DNA from: Candidatus Sericytochromatia bacterium S15B-MN24 CBMW_12
Lineage (GTDB): Bacteria; Cyanobacteriota; Sericytochromatia; S15B-MN24; UBA4093
Length of the DNA: 64,000 nt
Assembly: GCA_002083825.1 (NCBI GenBank)
Contig: DAZV01000030.1
Location: 119,821 to 183,820, forward strand
Direction of reading: 5' to 3'
The stretch's first letter is position 1. Each line of letters opens with the position of its first letter. The translations under genes and the position numbers were made by a program. A model generated the notes under the pieces. The model was not told where the DNA came from. It worked only from the letters and a program-made list of their open reading frames with translations, and did no database searches. Shown one piece after another: positions 9,635 to 18,713 of the stretch.

Positions 9635-9647
9635 CGGATGAATGCGA

Positions 9648-10496
9648 TCAGTCGTGGTTGAACCGGTAGACCACCTCGAGGTCCGGGCTCTTGCGCAGAT
9701 CCTCGTTGGTGATGAGCCTCCACTTGGCCTTGACCAGGTGTGGCTCGACCTTGGCCGCGCCGGTACGCGTCAGCACGTGGTAAACCAGCTCGGTGCAGTA
9801 GAGGCTATCATCGGCATCGGTCACGAAGACGGTGTCGTACCCCTTCCCGACCTGCGCTCGGGCGAACGCGATGCCTGCATCGAGCGTGTAGGGGGTCCAG
9901 CGAGGCCGAAGCACCACGAACTTGTCGCGGTCCGTCCGTTCCACGTATTCCGTCAGCGACTCTTCGAGCACGCCTATCATGTTCTTGCCGAAGCCTGCCT
10001 GCGCCAAGGAGTGAACGATCCGATCGTTGCCCAGGTAGAAGATCGCATGGACGAAGGAGCTGTTGTTGCCGCACTGGATCACGTCTCCGGGCTTCAAGAC
10101 CGCCTGGAGCCGCTGGAGTTCCTCCTTCGAAATGGGCGGCACCTCGTCCTGCTTGCCGGGCTTGCTGAATTGCCGCTTCACGGGCAGGTAGGAGAGCTTG
10201 AGGCCCAACGTGCGCAGCAACTTGCTCTTGACCAGCGAGCGGTAGAGAAGGCCGCCGCGAGGCCCGCTCAAGGTGGGCTGCGAGGCCTCGAAGTCGGGAT
10301 CGGCCCCTTCGTCGGCGAAGTACTGGGCCGCCAGCTCCTCGACAGTCGCCACCAGGGCTGATTGATCCTGGCCCGTGAGGCTCTCGGCCGTGACGAGTTC
10401 GGAGTCGGATGCGCGCATCCCGGGGCTTGCCGCGTTCGTTCCGCAGCCGGCAACCAGGGTGGAGGCCAGGATCATCGAGAGCCATATCCGTCGCAT
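9648..10496 (-). CDS. Lipoprotein, YiiX/YaeF-like permuted papain-like (NlpC/P60 clan) hydrolase
   Basis: Lipobox STLVAGC; LKPGDVIQCGNNSSFVHAIFYLGNDRIVHS and later catalytic-type Cys in DSLYCTELVYHVL. Confidence 0.7.
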   Translation of the reverse strand: MRRIWLSMILASTLVAGCGTNAASPGMRASDSELVTAESLTGQDQSALVATVEELAAQYFADEGADPDFEASQPTLSGPRGGLLYRSLVKSKLLRTLGLKLSYLPVKRQFSKPGKQDEVPPISKEELQRLQAVLKPGDVIQCGNNSSFVHAIFYLGNDRIVHSLAQAGFGKNMIGVLEESLTEYVERTDRDKFVVLRPRWTPYTLDAGIAFARAQVGKGYDTVFVTDADDSLYCTELVYHVLTRTGAAKVEPHLVKAKWRLITNEDLRKSPDLEVVYRFNHD

Positions 10497-10666
10497 GTCG
10501 TCTCCTTTTGAGGGAATTCGGGGACCTTCCGGTTTATCGTCCCCTGAGTCTTGATTCTTTCTTAATTCCTTCTTTGATTTTCTGGGTTTCGCGGTCGATG
10601 GCCGGGCGGATCTCGCCCGCCCTTCTCGCGATTGCGGTAGGTCATGGAGCGTGATAGGGTGGAGAC

Positions 10667-11392
10667 ATGACCTTCGAACGCCTCATGAGCGCGGCCGATT
10701 CCCTGAGCGAAGCGCTCGCGCCCCTCCGCTTCTCGTCCCCCGTGACGCACGTCTACAACCCGCTGGAGTATGCCCGAGAGGGCTATGCCGCCTACATGCG
10801 CATGGCAGGTTCCAGCCCCAAGCGCGCCATCTTCCTGGGAATGAACCCCGGACCGTGGGGCATGGCCCAGACCGGCGTCCCGTTCGGCGAAGTCGCATGG
10901 TCCCGCAACTGGCTAGGAATCGACGTGCCGGTCGGCAAGCCCGAAAATGAGCATCCCAAGCGCCTCATCAGCGGCTTCGCATGCGCACGGCGTGAGGTCA
11001 GCGGCTCGCGTGTCTGGGGAGCTGTCGCCAGCCACTTCGGCAAGCCCGAGGCCTTCTTCGCCCGCTACATGATCCTCAATTACTGTCCCCTGGTCTTCAT
11101 GGAGGAGTCGGGCCGCAACCGCACGCCTGACAAGCTGCCAGCCGCCGAGCGTCAGGCCGTCTTCGCCGCTTGCGACGCCCACCTCCGCGAGGTGATCGAC
11201 ATCCTGCGTCCCGAGTGGGTCGTGGGAATCGGCGCCTTCGCCGAGGAACGCGCTCGCCTCGCCCTCGCTGGATCCGATCGGCGCAGTGGCCGCATCATGC
11301 ACCCCAGTCCCGCCAATCCCCTCACCAACCGCGGCTGGGAGCCCATCATCGCGCGCGAACTCACGGCACTGGGCCTCTGCCCGCTGCGCTGA
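10667..11392 (+). CDS. SMUG1-type uracil-DNA glycosylase
   Basis: LGMNPGPWGMAQTGVPFGEV..RNWLGI and HPSPANPLTNRGWE match SMUG1 motifs 1 and 2. Confidence 0.9.
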   Translation: MTFERLMSAADSLSEALAPLRFSSPVTHVYNPLEYAREGYAAYMRMAGSSPKRAIFLGMNPGPWGMAQTGVPFGEVAWSRNWLGIDVPVGKPENEHPKRLISGFACARREVSGSRVWGAVASHFGKPEAFFARYMILNYCPLVFMEESGRNRTPDKLPAAERQAVFAACDAHLREVIDILRPEWVVGIGAFAEERARLALAGSDRRSGRIMHPSPANPLTNRGWEPIIARELTALGLCPLR

Positions 11393-11422
11393 AGCGCCCC
11401 GCCGAGGTGAAGTTCGCTCGGC

Positions 11423-12871
11423 TCAGGGCTGCGATTTGCGACGCGTCTCGTGCTCGGGAAAGAGCCAGCCGTAGGTGAAGAATGCCAGCCCCGCCAGGGA
11501 CGGATAGGCTCCGTCCAGCATGCGGCCCCGCAGGTACGCGATCTGCTCCCGCAGGATCCGATGGTGCAGGCTCGCCGTGGAGGGGGTGCCCGGTGCGTCC
11601 TCGACCAAGGTCGGCACCAGCGCCGGACGCTTGCCGGCCGGAAGTCGACTCAGCCCCGCCTCGACCTCCTCGAGTTCCCGGTTGATGTTGTAATCCCCGT
11701 ACGGGCCCGGATAGGTGTCCAGGTAGTAGGAGTAGCACATCGGGCTCAGATCGTCGAAGAGGTGAAACCAGCGCTTCGCATCCTGCAAGCGGGTATCGTT
11801 CACGTGAAAGTAGTAATTGGGGAAGAACGCCATCGAGAGCCGGATGCGTCCCTCGGTCCGCTGCCGCATGCCCCCGATCAGCTCCTCGATCTCGCGCGTC
11901 AGCCAATGCTTCCATACGTCCAGGTACTCGGCTTCTCGGCCATCCCCCGCGCTCCCGGCGCTGAGGAAGGTCCGCATCGCGTCCGTGTCGTAGGCGGGGT
12001 TCTCGGCGAAGAAGCTCTGAAACTGCGAGGCCGAGTAGCCCCAGAAGTTCCGCGGATCCGGCGAGGGATCCACGTCGCCATCCTTGAGCCGAACGGGGTA
12101 GCGGATGTAATCGAGCTGAATGCCATCCACTAGCCCCGAGCTCGCAAGCTCCCAGGCCATCAGGTTCAGGCGCCTCCGCACCTCGGGGTGCGAGGGCGAG
12201 ACCCGCCATGATTGCTTCTCGGCGGCTCCCGACATCCGGCCCCAGCCGTCACGGACCAATTGATCGGGATGAGCCTCGCCGTAGGCCTGGCCGAAGTTCA
12301 GGGTATGAAGCCAGGCGTAGACCTTCATACCCCGTCGCCGCGCTTCGCGCGAGTAGACCTCGAGCAGTTGGATGTCTTGGCCGGCTGCCGGCTGGTCGGC
12401 TGACGGCTTCCCGGCGGGTTCAGCCGTGGCGAGGGGAAAGACCCCCGAGGGTGACTTGTACTGAAGCTTCCCGGCCTGGAAGGCTTCGACGTAGATCTCG
12501 GTGATGCCCATCGTCTGCGCGTTGTCCAGCACCTCCAGCACGTGAAGGCCGCTCAGGTCGCCGCGGTAGGGCCGGATCCACAGCCCCTTGCGCCGGATCG
12601 AGTTGCCTGCGACCGGTCGGTTGGCATGGGCGACCTGCGACAGCAAGCGATCGTAAGTCATCAAGGCCTGGGCGGAAGGCCCATCGTCGCGAACCTGATA
12701 GAGGCTTCCGAGTGTTTTCGGCGTCACCGGCATGGGAGTCTCGGCGAGGAGCCGAATTCGCGCGGCGGTCACCGCCTCGACGAGGGCCGGTGGCGGCAGG
12801 GCCGCGGCCGGAGCGGGAAGCATGAAGAGGGCGGCGAGGGCGCCCAGCAGGGCGGTTTTACGGTTTTTCAT
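11423..12871 (-). CDS. Secreted GHL10/DUF187-type glycoside hydrolase-like protein
   Basis: Signal peptide; MKVYAWLHTLNFG, VRRRLNLMAWELASSGLVDGIQLDYIRYP, FHLFDDLSPMCYSYYL. Confidence 0.78.
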   Translation of the reverse strand: MKNRKTALLGALAALFMLPAPAAALPPPALVEAVTAARIRLLAETPMPVTPKTLGSLYQVRDDGPSAQALMTYDRLLSQVAHANRPVAGNSIRRKGLWIRPYRGDLSGLHVLEVLDNAQTMGITEIYVEAFQAGKLQYKSPSGVFPLATAEPAGKPSADQPAAGQDIQLLEVYSREARRRGMKVYAWLHTLNFGQAYGEAHPDQLVRDGWGRMSGAAEKQSWRVSPSHPEVRRRLNLMAWELASSGLVDGIQLDYIRYPVRLKDGDVDPSPDPRNFWGYSASQFQSFFAENPAYDTDAMRTFLSAGSAGDGREAEYLDVWKHWLTREIEELIGGMRQRTEGRIRLSMAFFPNYYFHVNDTRLQDAKRWFHLFDDLSPMCYSYYLDTYPGPYGDYNINRELEEVEAGLSRLPAGKRPALVPTLVEDAPGTPSTASLHHRILREQIAYLRGRMLDGAYPSLAGLAFFTYGWLFPEHETRRKSQP

Positions 12872-13010
12872 GCCGTTACCCTACGGCAAGGGCGAGGGAT
12901 CGTCAAGCGCTGGATAGCCCGGCGATATCGCGCTAGAATGGCATGTTCGGTGCGGGCTCGCTCTCGGAGCGGAGCCTGTGCGACCGCCGTCTTAGGGAGA
13001 TATCGACGCC

Positions 13011-14528
13011 ATGACGCAACTACCCTCCACTCGCTCGAGCGGCGTGCTGCTGCACCCGACCTCCCTGCCGGGCCGCTACGGCATCGGCGAACTCGGAAAC
13101 GAGGCTGCCCGCTTCATCGATTTCCTGGTCAGGAGCCGCCAGCGCATCTGGCAAGTCCTCCCGCTAGGCCCCACCTCCTACGGGGATTCCCCCTACCAGG
13201 CTTTCTCGGCCTTTGCCGGCAACCCCATGCTCATCAGCGTCGAGCAACTCGCCGGCGACGGCCTGATTTCCAAGGAGGACCTCGCAACGGTCCCCGAGTT
13301 CTCTCCCGATGCCATCGATCACGGGGGGGTCATCTCCTGGAAGAAACCCTTGCTGCGTCGCGCCTTCGAGGCCTTCGAAAGCCGGGCGAACGCCAAGGCC
13401 CTCGGGGAGTTTCAGGCCTTCGTATCCCGCCAGGCCAGCTGGCTCCTGGACTTCTCTCGCTACATGGCCTTCAAGGATCACTTCGAAGGCAAGGCATGGG
13501 GTGACTGGGACGCTCCCGTTCGCTTGCGGGAGCCTTCGGCGATCGCGAGCTTGTCCGCCGAACTGGCAGCCGAGATTCGCTTCCACCAGTTTCTCCAGTA
13601 CGTCTTCTTCCGGCAGTGGGGGGCGGTCAAGGCCTACGCGAACGAGCGGGGCATCCAGGTCATGGGGGATCTCCCCATCTTCGTCGCCTACGATTCGGCC
13701 GACGTCTGGGCCAACCCCGAGCTCTTCCACCTCGACGCGTCGGGCCATGCCACGGTGGTCGCGGGGGTTCCGCCGGATTACTTCAGCGAGACCGGCCAGC
13801 TCTGGGGTAACCCGCTTTACCGCTGGGACGTCATGAAGCAGCAGGACTACCGCTGGTGGATTCGGCGGCTCGGCCAGGCCATGGCGCTCTACGACCTGAT
13901 CCGGGTGGATCACTTCCGGGGCTTCGAGGCCTTCTGGGAGGTACCGGCAGGCGAGGAGACCGCCATCAACGGACGCTGGGTCAAGGCCCCGGGCGAGGAC
14001 CTCTTCGAGGCGGTCGAGCGCGAACTGGGCAAGTTGCCCATCGTGGCCGAGGATCTCGGCCTGATCACCCCCGAGGTGGAGGCCCTGAGGGAGCGCTTGG
14101 GCTTTCCGGGAATGAAGATCCTCCAGTTCGCGTTCTCGGATCCGACGAATGCTTATTTGCCGCATAACTACACGCCTGGTTGCGTGGTCTACACCGGAAC
14201 CCACGACAACGATACGACCCAGGGCTGGTACGAGGCGGCCATGCCGGAAGAGCGGGACCTCATGCGCCGTTACCTGGCCTGCGACGGCAAGGATGCGGCC
14301 TGGACGCTGATCCGGCTGGCCTTGATGTCGGTGGCGGAGCGGGCGATTTTTCCGATGCAGGATCTGCTCGAACTCGGCTCGGAGGCTCGGCTGAACACTC
14401 CCGGCAAGGCGTCGGGGAACTGGGCCTGGCGTTATCGGTCGGACGTGCTCACCGAGGCCCTTGCGGGGCGTTTGGCGGACCTGACGACGCTCTACGCGCG
14501 CGACGGCGCGACCGTGTCCGCGACCTGA
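13011..14528 (+). CDS. malQ: 4-alpha-glucanotransferase
   Basis: SSGVLLHPTSLPGRYGIGELG, RIWQVLPLGPTSYGDSPYQAFSAFAGNP, RVDHFRGFEAFWEVPAGE, IVAEDLG, TGTHDNDTTQGW. Confidence 0.97.
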   Translation: MTQLPSTRSSGVLLHPTSLPGRYGIGELGNEAARFIDFLVRSRQRIWQVLPLGPTSYGDSPYQAFSAFAGNPMLISVEQLAGDGLISKEDLATVPEFSPDAIDHGGVISWKKPLLRRAFEAFESRANAKALGEFQAFVSRQASWLLDFSRYMAFKDHFEGKAWGDWDAPVRLREPSAIASLSAELAAEIRFHQFLQYVFFRQWGAVKAYANERGIQVMGDLPIFVAYDSADVWANPELFHLDASGHATVVAGVPPDYFSETGQLWGNPLYRWDVMKQQDYRWWIRRLGQAMALYDLIRVDHFRGFEAFWEVPAGEETAINGRWVKAPGEDLFEAVERELGKLPIVAEDLGLITPEVEALRERLGFPGMKILQFAFSDPTNAYLPHNYTPGCVVYTGTHDNDTTQGWYEAAMPEERDLMRRYLACDGKDAAWTLIRLALMSVAERAIFPMQDLLELGSEARLNTPGKASGNWAWRYRSDVLTEALAGRLADLTTLYARDGATVSAT

Positions 14529-14602
14529 TTCGGGGTGGTTGAGGCCCTCTCGGGGAGAGAGCGTTTTGCCCCCTGCATCGCGGGGGGCAAAACAAAAAAA
14601 GA

Positions 14603-14635
14603 AGACCGGGGTGGGAAAACTTCCCACCCCGGTCT
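14603..14635. terminator. Intrinsic terminator between convergent malQ and small ORF
   Basis: agaccggggtggga...tcccaccccggtct with A/T tracts. Confidence 0.85.
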
Positions 14636-14649
14636 CTTGGTCTTGGATT

Positions 14650-14907
14650 TTAAACGGCAGCCAGATCGCGCGGGATGGCGTCGACCGGGGTAACGTTTAG
14701 GATTTCGCTCTCCCAGTTGACGGCAAAGAACGAGGTCGTGCCCGACCGGGTGCTCCGGGCCGCCGGCCGCATGTAGGCGATAACGTAGTGAGTTCCTTCG
14801 GCCTTGCGGCCCAGCGTGAACTCCGCGTCGGGGAGAAGCCCCTCGGCGATCGCCGATTCCATGCGTTGGCGGGCCTCCGTCGTCCACTTTCCGAGTAGCA
14901 CGGCCAT
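14650..14907 (-). CDS. Small hypothetical protein (~85 aa)
   Basis: MAVLLGKWTTEARQRMESAIAEG...; RBS ggaggga 5 nt upstream; own terminator. Confidence 0.6.
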   Translation of the reverse strand: MAVLLGKWTTEARQRMESAIAEGLLPDAEFTLGRKAEGTHYVIAYMRPAARSTRSGTTSFFAVNWESEILNVTPVDAIPRDLAAV

Positions 14908-15004
14908 AAGTCCCTCCTTCGTCAACAGGCCCCGTTGGGCCTGGAAGATGCGTCTGCCAGTCCTCGCTCGGGGCCTTTCCGGAAGGAAAGGCCCGAGTCA
15001 GGGC

Positions 15005-15289
15005 TTACTTGCGGAAGCAGTCGCGGCAGTAGACCGGCTTGGCGCCGTTCGGCTTGAACGGAACCTGGGTCTGGGTGCCGCACTGATCGCACGTCACGTC
15101 ATACATCTGACGGGCGGCACCACCACCAAATGAACCGCCCTCACGAGGGGCCTTGGCTGCCGAACGGCAGGACTTGCAGCGCCGGGGGGCGTTGGTGAAG
15201 CCCTTCTCGGCATAGAATTCCTGCTCTCCGACGGTGAACGGGAATTGGACATTGCAGTCGCTGCAGGCGAGCATTTGCTCAGTGAACAT
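15005..15289 (-). CDS. Zinc-ribbon domain protein (two CxxC pairs per ribbon)
   Basis: MFTEQMLACSDCNVQFPFTVGEQEFYAEKGFTNAPRRCKSCR ... YDVTCDQCGTQTQVPFKPNGAKPVYCRDCF; RBS gaggag. Confidence 0.8.
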   Translation of the reverse strand: MFTEQMLACSDCNVQFPFTVGEQEFYAEKGFTNAPRRCKSCRSAAKAPREGGSFGGGAARQMYDVTCDQCGTQTQVPFKPNGAKPVYCRDCFRK

Positions 15290-15503
15290 GGAGACTCCTC
15301 TTTTGGTGGTTGGCAAACCGTAGCGGCGACAAGAAAGGCACCCGCTTGCTGCCAAGCGAATGCCCGGACCTCGAAGCTTTTCGGTTGCCGCCAGATGACG
15401 TACGACGTTATGATACCACTTCCAAGGGGAAGCAGCAAGGCAAGCTTGGCTAATTGGCGGGTTTGCCGGCGCGGGTAGGACGTTCCAAGCGGATCGGCGG
15501 CCC

Positions 15504-18500
15504 CTATGGCGTCACCGGAGCTAGCAGATAGTCCAGATCCTCCCGGCTCAGCTGGCTCGCGAAGTCCTCGCCCCCCAGCACGTCCCGGACCATCCGGCGC
15601 TTCCGCTCTTGCAACGCCAGCACCTTCTCTTCGATGGTGTCCTTGGCTATCAGCTTGTAACTGAAGACATGCCGCGTCTGACCGATACGGTGCGCCCGGT
15701 CCGTCGCCTGATCCTCCACCGCCGGGTTCCACCACGGATCGAAGTGCATCACGTAGTCCGCCCCCGTCAGGTTCAAACCGGTGCCACCGGCCTTCAAGCT
15801 GATCAGGAAGACCGGAACGTCCGACGCGTTGAAGCGATTCGCCCGCTCCAGCCGATCCTTGGTCGACCCGTCCAGGTACTCGGTCGCGATCTCCGCCTCG
15901 GTGAGGCGGGTTCGCAGGGCCTGAAGCACCTTCACGAACTGCGAGAAGACCAGCACCCGGTGACCTTCCGCGGTCATCTCCCGGACCATGTCCATGAAGA
16001 GATCCATCTTCGCCGAAGGAATATCCCGGTCGTCGCGCGCCACCAGCATCGGATCGCAGCAGATCTGCCGCAGCCGCAGGAGGGCCTCCAGGATGTTGAG
16101 GTGTGCCCGTCCCATGCCCATCCGGTCCACCGTCGCGAAGATCTCCCCGCGGACCCGCGAGAGCGTCTCGTTGTAGAAGCGGCGCTGTTCCGTGCCGAGT
16201 TCGCAGTAGGCCACCATCTCCGTGCGCGGGGGCAGATCCTGGGCCACCTCGGACTTGAGGCGGCGCAGGATGAAGGGGCGCGTGCGATGCCGGAGATCGG
16301 CCATGGCCGTCGGATCGCTCCCCTGCATCGCTCCCAGGTAGCTCTCCCGGAACCGGCGCTCCGTCCCGAGCAACCCCGGCATCAGGAAGTTGAAGAGGCT
16401 CCAGAGTTCGATCAGGTTGTTTTCCAGCGGCGTACCCGTCAGGCAGAGCCGATGACGGGATTGAAGCCGGGCGGCTGCCTTGGCTGCTTGGGACTGGGGG
16501 TTCTTGATGTTCTGGGCTTCGTCCAGGATCAGGTAGTGGAAGTTCTGCTTCTTGAGTTGCTCCTGGTCCCGACGCAAGAGCGCATACGAGGTGACGACCA
16601 CGTCGACGTCGGCGATGTCCCCGAAGCGCTCTCGCCGGGCGCTGCCATGCAGTACCAGGGTCTTGAGGCTGGGGGCGAATCGCGACAGCTCCTGTTCCCA
16701 GTTGTAAACCACGGAGGTGGGGGCTACCAGGAGACTCGGTCCGGGCTTGCCTTCCTCCTTGTCACGGAGCAAGAGGGCTATCGCCTGGATCGTCTTACCC
16801 AGACCCATGTCGTCGGCGAGGATCCCGTGAAGGCCGTGCTCGCCGATGAAACTGAGGAAATCGACGCCCTTGCGCTGGTAGGGACGAAGTTCCCCCTCGA
16901 ATCCTCCCGGAAGCTCGCGCTCCGGCACGGTGTCGAGGTTGTCCAGCTGGGGCAGGAACGATTCCCAGTGATCATCCGCCACCGCCACGTCGGCGGCCTT
17001 AAGCAGATCGCTAACCCAGGTCGCCATGTAAGGCGGTAGTCGTTGCTCCAGCCCCTCCGGCCCCGCCAGGACTTCGAAGCCCAGCGCCTCTCCGAGGTGC
17101 CGCTGTGCGGAAAGCCACTCGGTGGGGAGTTTGGCGTAGGAACCGTCGCCGAGCTTGACGAAGCGCGAGCGGCCCTTGAGCATTTCGCGCAGGGATTCGC
17201 CGGATAGCTCGATGCCGTCCACTTCCAGGCGGGTCGCAAGATCCAGCCAGTCGATACCGCTCTTCAGCCGCAGGGAGACCCGCGGGCGACTCCGGGTGAC
17301 GCGGAGCTGGTTCAGGCGTTCTTCACCGAATACTTGCCAATCTTCCGCGATCAGCTGGGGGATCTCGTCGACCAGAAAGCCCAGGGCGGAGTCGCCCCAG
17401 CCGAGCCAGTGGCCGTTGCCGCGGGCATCGAGGCCGCATGCCGAGAGCCTCCGGATGAGAGCGGCCTCGGCCTCGCCGTCGCGCTGCCAGACGCCCCATT
17501 CGCCTTCCCAGTCACCGCCGACCACCTCGCGCATGTCGGTGGGGCTGATGGGCGTGGAGGCGCCATAGGTGAAGGTCAGCTTGACCAGGAGGCGATCGCT
17601 TTCCTCGGTCAAGGTGAGGCGGGCTTCCGGTTTCGCCGTCGGGTGCGCCTTGGCGTCTGCCAGCGGCACCGGGGGCGGGGCGCTTTCCGATTCGTCGATT
17701 TCGGGCAAGGCGGGCACTTCCGCCTCGATTACCGGGCGGAAGCAATCCTCCAGCAGGATCCAGGCGGGATCCACGCCCACCAGGCGGCCTGGCGGCAGCG
17801 GGATCGGAGTGCCGTCTTCCTCGGAAATCAGCTCCTCGTTGTCCCAGGGCGAGAGTTTGCGGCATTGGAGGGGGCGATCGAACTGGACGGCGATGGGTTG
17901 CCGGCCGCCGCCGAAGACGAAGGGGCTGGTGCGCAGGGCTGCCAGCACCGGGCCGACCATGGCCTCTCGAAGCGGAATGCCTCGGGCGTAGGGACTCGAG
18001 AAGTCCCGTCCGTGTTCCTGGTAATAGGGCTGCGTGATGGCGAGGATCGTGCGATCCTCGTCCCGGAAGTCCGGGTTGGTCTGGGGGGCCCAGATCGGCA
18101 TGGGGCGGCCGGGTCCCGGGGTCCCGTCCGCGCGGATCTTGGCGACGTCGAGTGCCAGCCAGAGGCACTGCGGGCGGGTGTAGAGGCTATCGAGCTTCTT
18201 CGGGGGCGGAGCCACCCAGAGGCCGTAGAGGATGATGTCCTGTCCCGGCCGGAATCCGGAGCTCGCAGGCGCTTCCTCGATTTCCTCGGGCGGGGGGGTC
18301 TCCAGGTAGGCCAGCGCCAGGGCCACGGCGTGCTTGCAACGATCCGAAAGCGGACAATCGCAGGTCGAGGTCACGGCCTTCCCGTCCCAGGCGATCGTCG
18401 CGCTCAGGGGGGCGTAGCCGCCGTCGTTCACCAACCCCTTGACCAAGAGGCGGCCTTGATCCCTTCGCACCTGGATGGTGCTGACTCCGCCCTTCTTGAA

Positions 18501-18581
18501 AAGGGTGGAGCCGCGGCGCATGGTTTGAACATCCGTCCAAACAGTCAGGTGGGTGGGGGTATATCCGGCCAGGGTTTCCAA
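15504..18581 (-). CDS. SWIM zinc-finger/SNF2-family DEAD/DEAH helicase
   Basis: SWIM CDCPLSDRCKHAVALAL; GILADDMGLGKTIQAIALL, ILDEAQNIKNPQSQ, VLVFSQFVKVLQALRTRL, DHAHRIGQ-like ATDRAHRIGQTRHVFSYKLIA; TTG start with GAGGAG RBS. Confidence 0.93.
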   Translation of the reverse strand: METLAGYTPTHLTVWTDVQTMRRGSTLFKKGGVSTIQVRRDQGRLLVKGLVNDGGYAPLSATIAWDGKAVTSTCDCPLSDRCKHAVALALAYLETPPPEEIEEAPASSGFRPGQDIILYGLWVAPPPKKLDSLYTRPQCLWLALDVAKIRADGTPGPGRPMPIWAPQTNPDFRDEDRTILAITQPYYQEHGRDFSSPYARGIPLREAMVGPVLAALRTSPFVFGGGRQPIAVQFDRPLQCRKLSPWDNEELISEEDGTPIPLPPGRLVGVDPAWILLEDCFRPVIEAEVPALPEIDESESAPPPVPLADAKAHPTAKPEARLTLTEESDRLLVKLTFTYGASTPISPTDMREVVGGDWEGEWGVWQRDGEAEAALIRRLSACGLDARGNGHWLGWGDSALGFLVDEIPQLIAEDWQVFGEERLNQLRVTRSRPRVSLRLKSGIDWLDLATRLEVDGIELSGESLREMLKGRSRFVKLGDGSYAKLPTEWLSAQRHLGEALGFEVLAGPEGLEQRLPPYMATWVSDLLKAADVAVADDHWESFLPQLDNLDTVPERELPGGFEGELRPYQRKGVDFLSFIGEHGLHGILADDMGLGKTIQAIALLLRDKEEGKPGPSLLVAPTSVVYNWEQELSRFAPSLKTLVLHGSARRERFGDIADVDVVVTSYALLRRDQEQLKKQNFHYLILDEAQNIKNPQSQAAKAAARLQSRHRLCLTGTPLENNLIELWSLFNFLMPGLLGTERRFRESYLGAMQGSDPTAMADLRHRTRPFILRRLKSEVAQDLPPRTEMVAYCELGTEQRRFYNETLSRVRGEIFATVDRMGMGRAHLNILEALLRLRQICCDPMLVARDDRDIPSAKMDLFMDMVREMTAEGHRVLVFSQFVKVLQALRTRLTEAEIATEYLDGSTKDRLERANRFNASDVPVFLISLKAGGTGLNLTGADYVMHFDPWWNPAVEDQATDRAHRIGQTRHVFSYKLIAKDTIEEKVLALQERKRRMVRDVLGGEDFASQLSREDLDYLLAPVTP

Positions 18582-18713
18582 TCGGCACTCCTCAAAAAAG
18601 CAATTCCGCCATTATACCTCCGAAGTGGAAGTTGGGCGATTCGCCCCGTGGCTAGGGTCGTGGGGCTCAGCCGCTCCGGATGCCGTTCGGCGCCCGGTGC
18701 GAGGAACTCGGGG

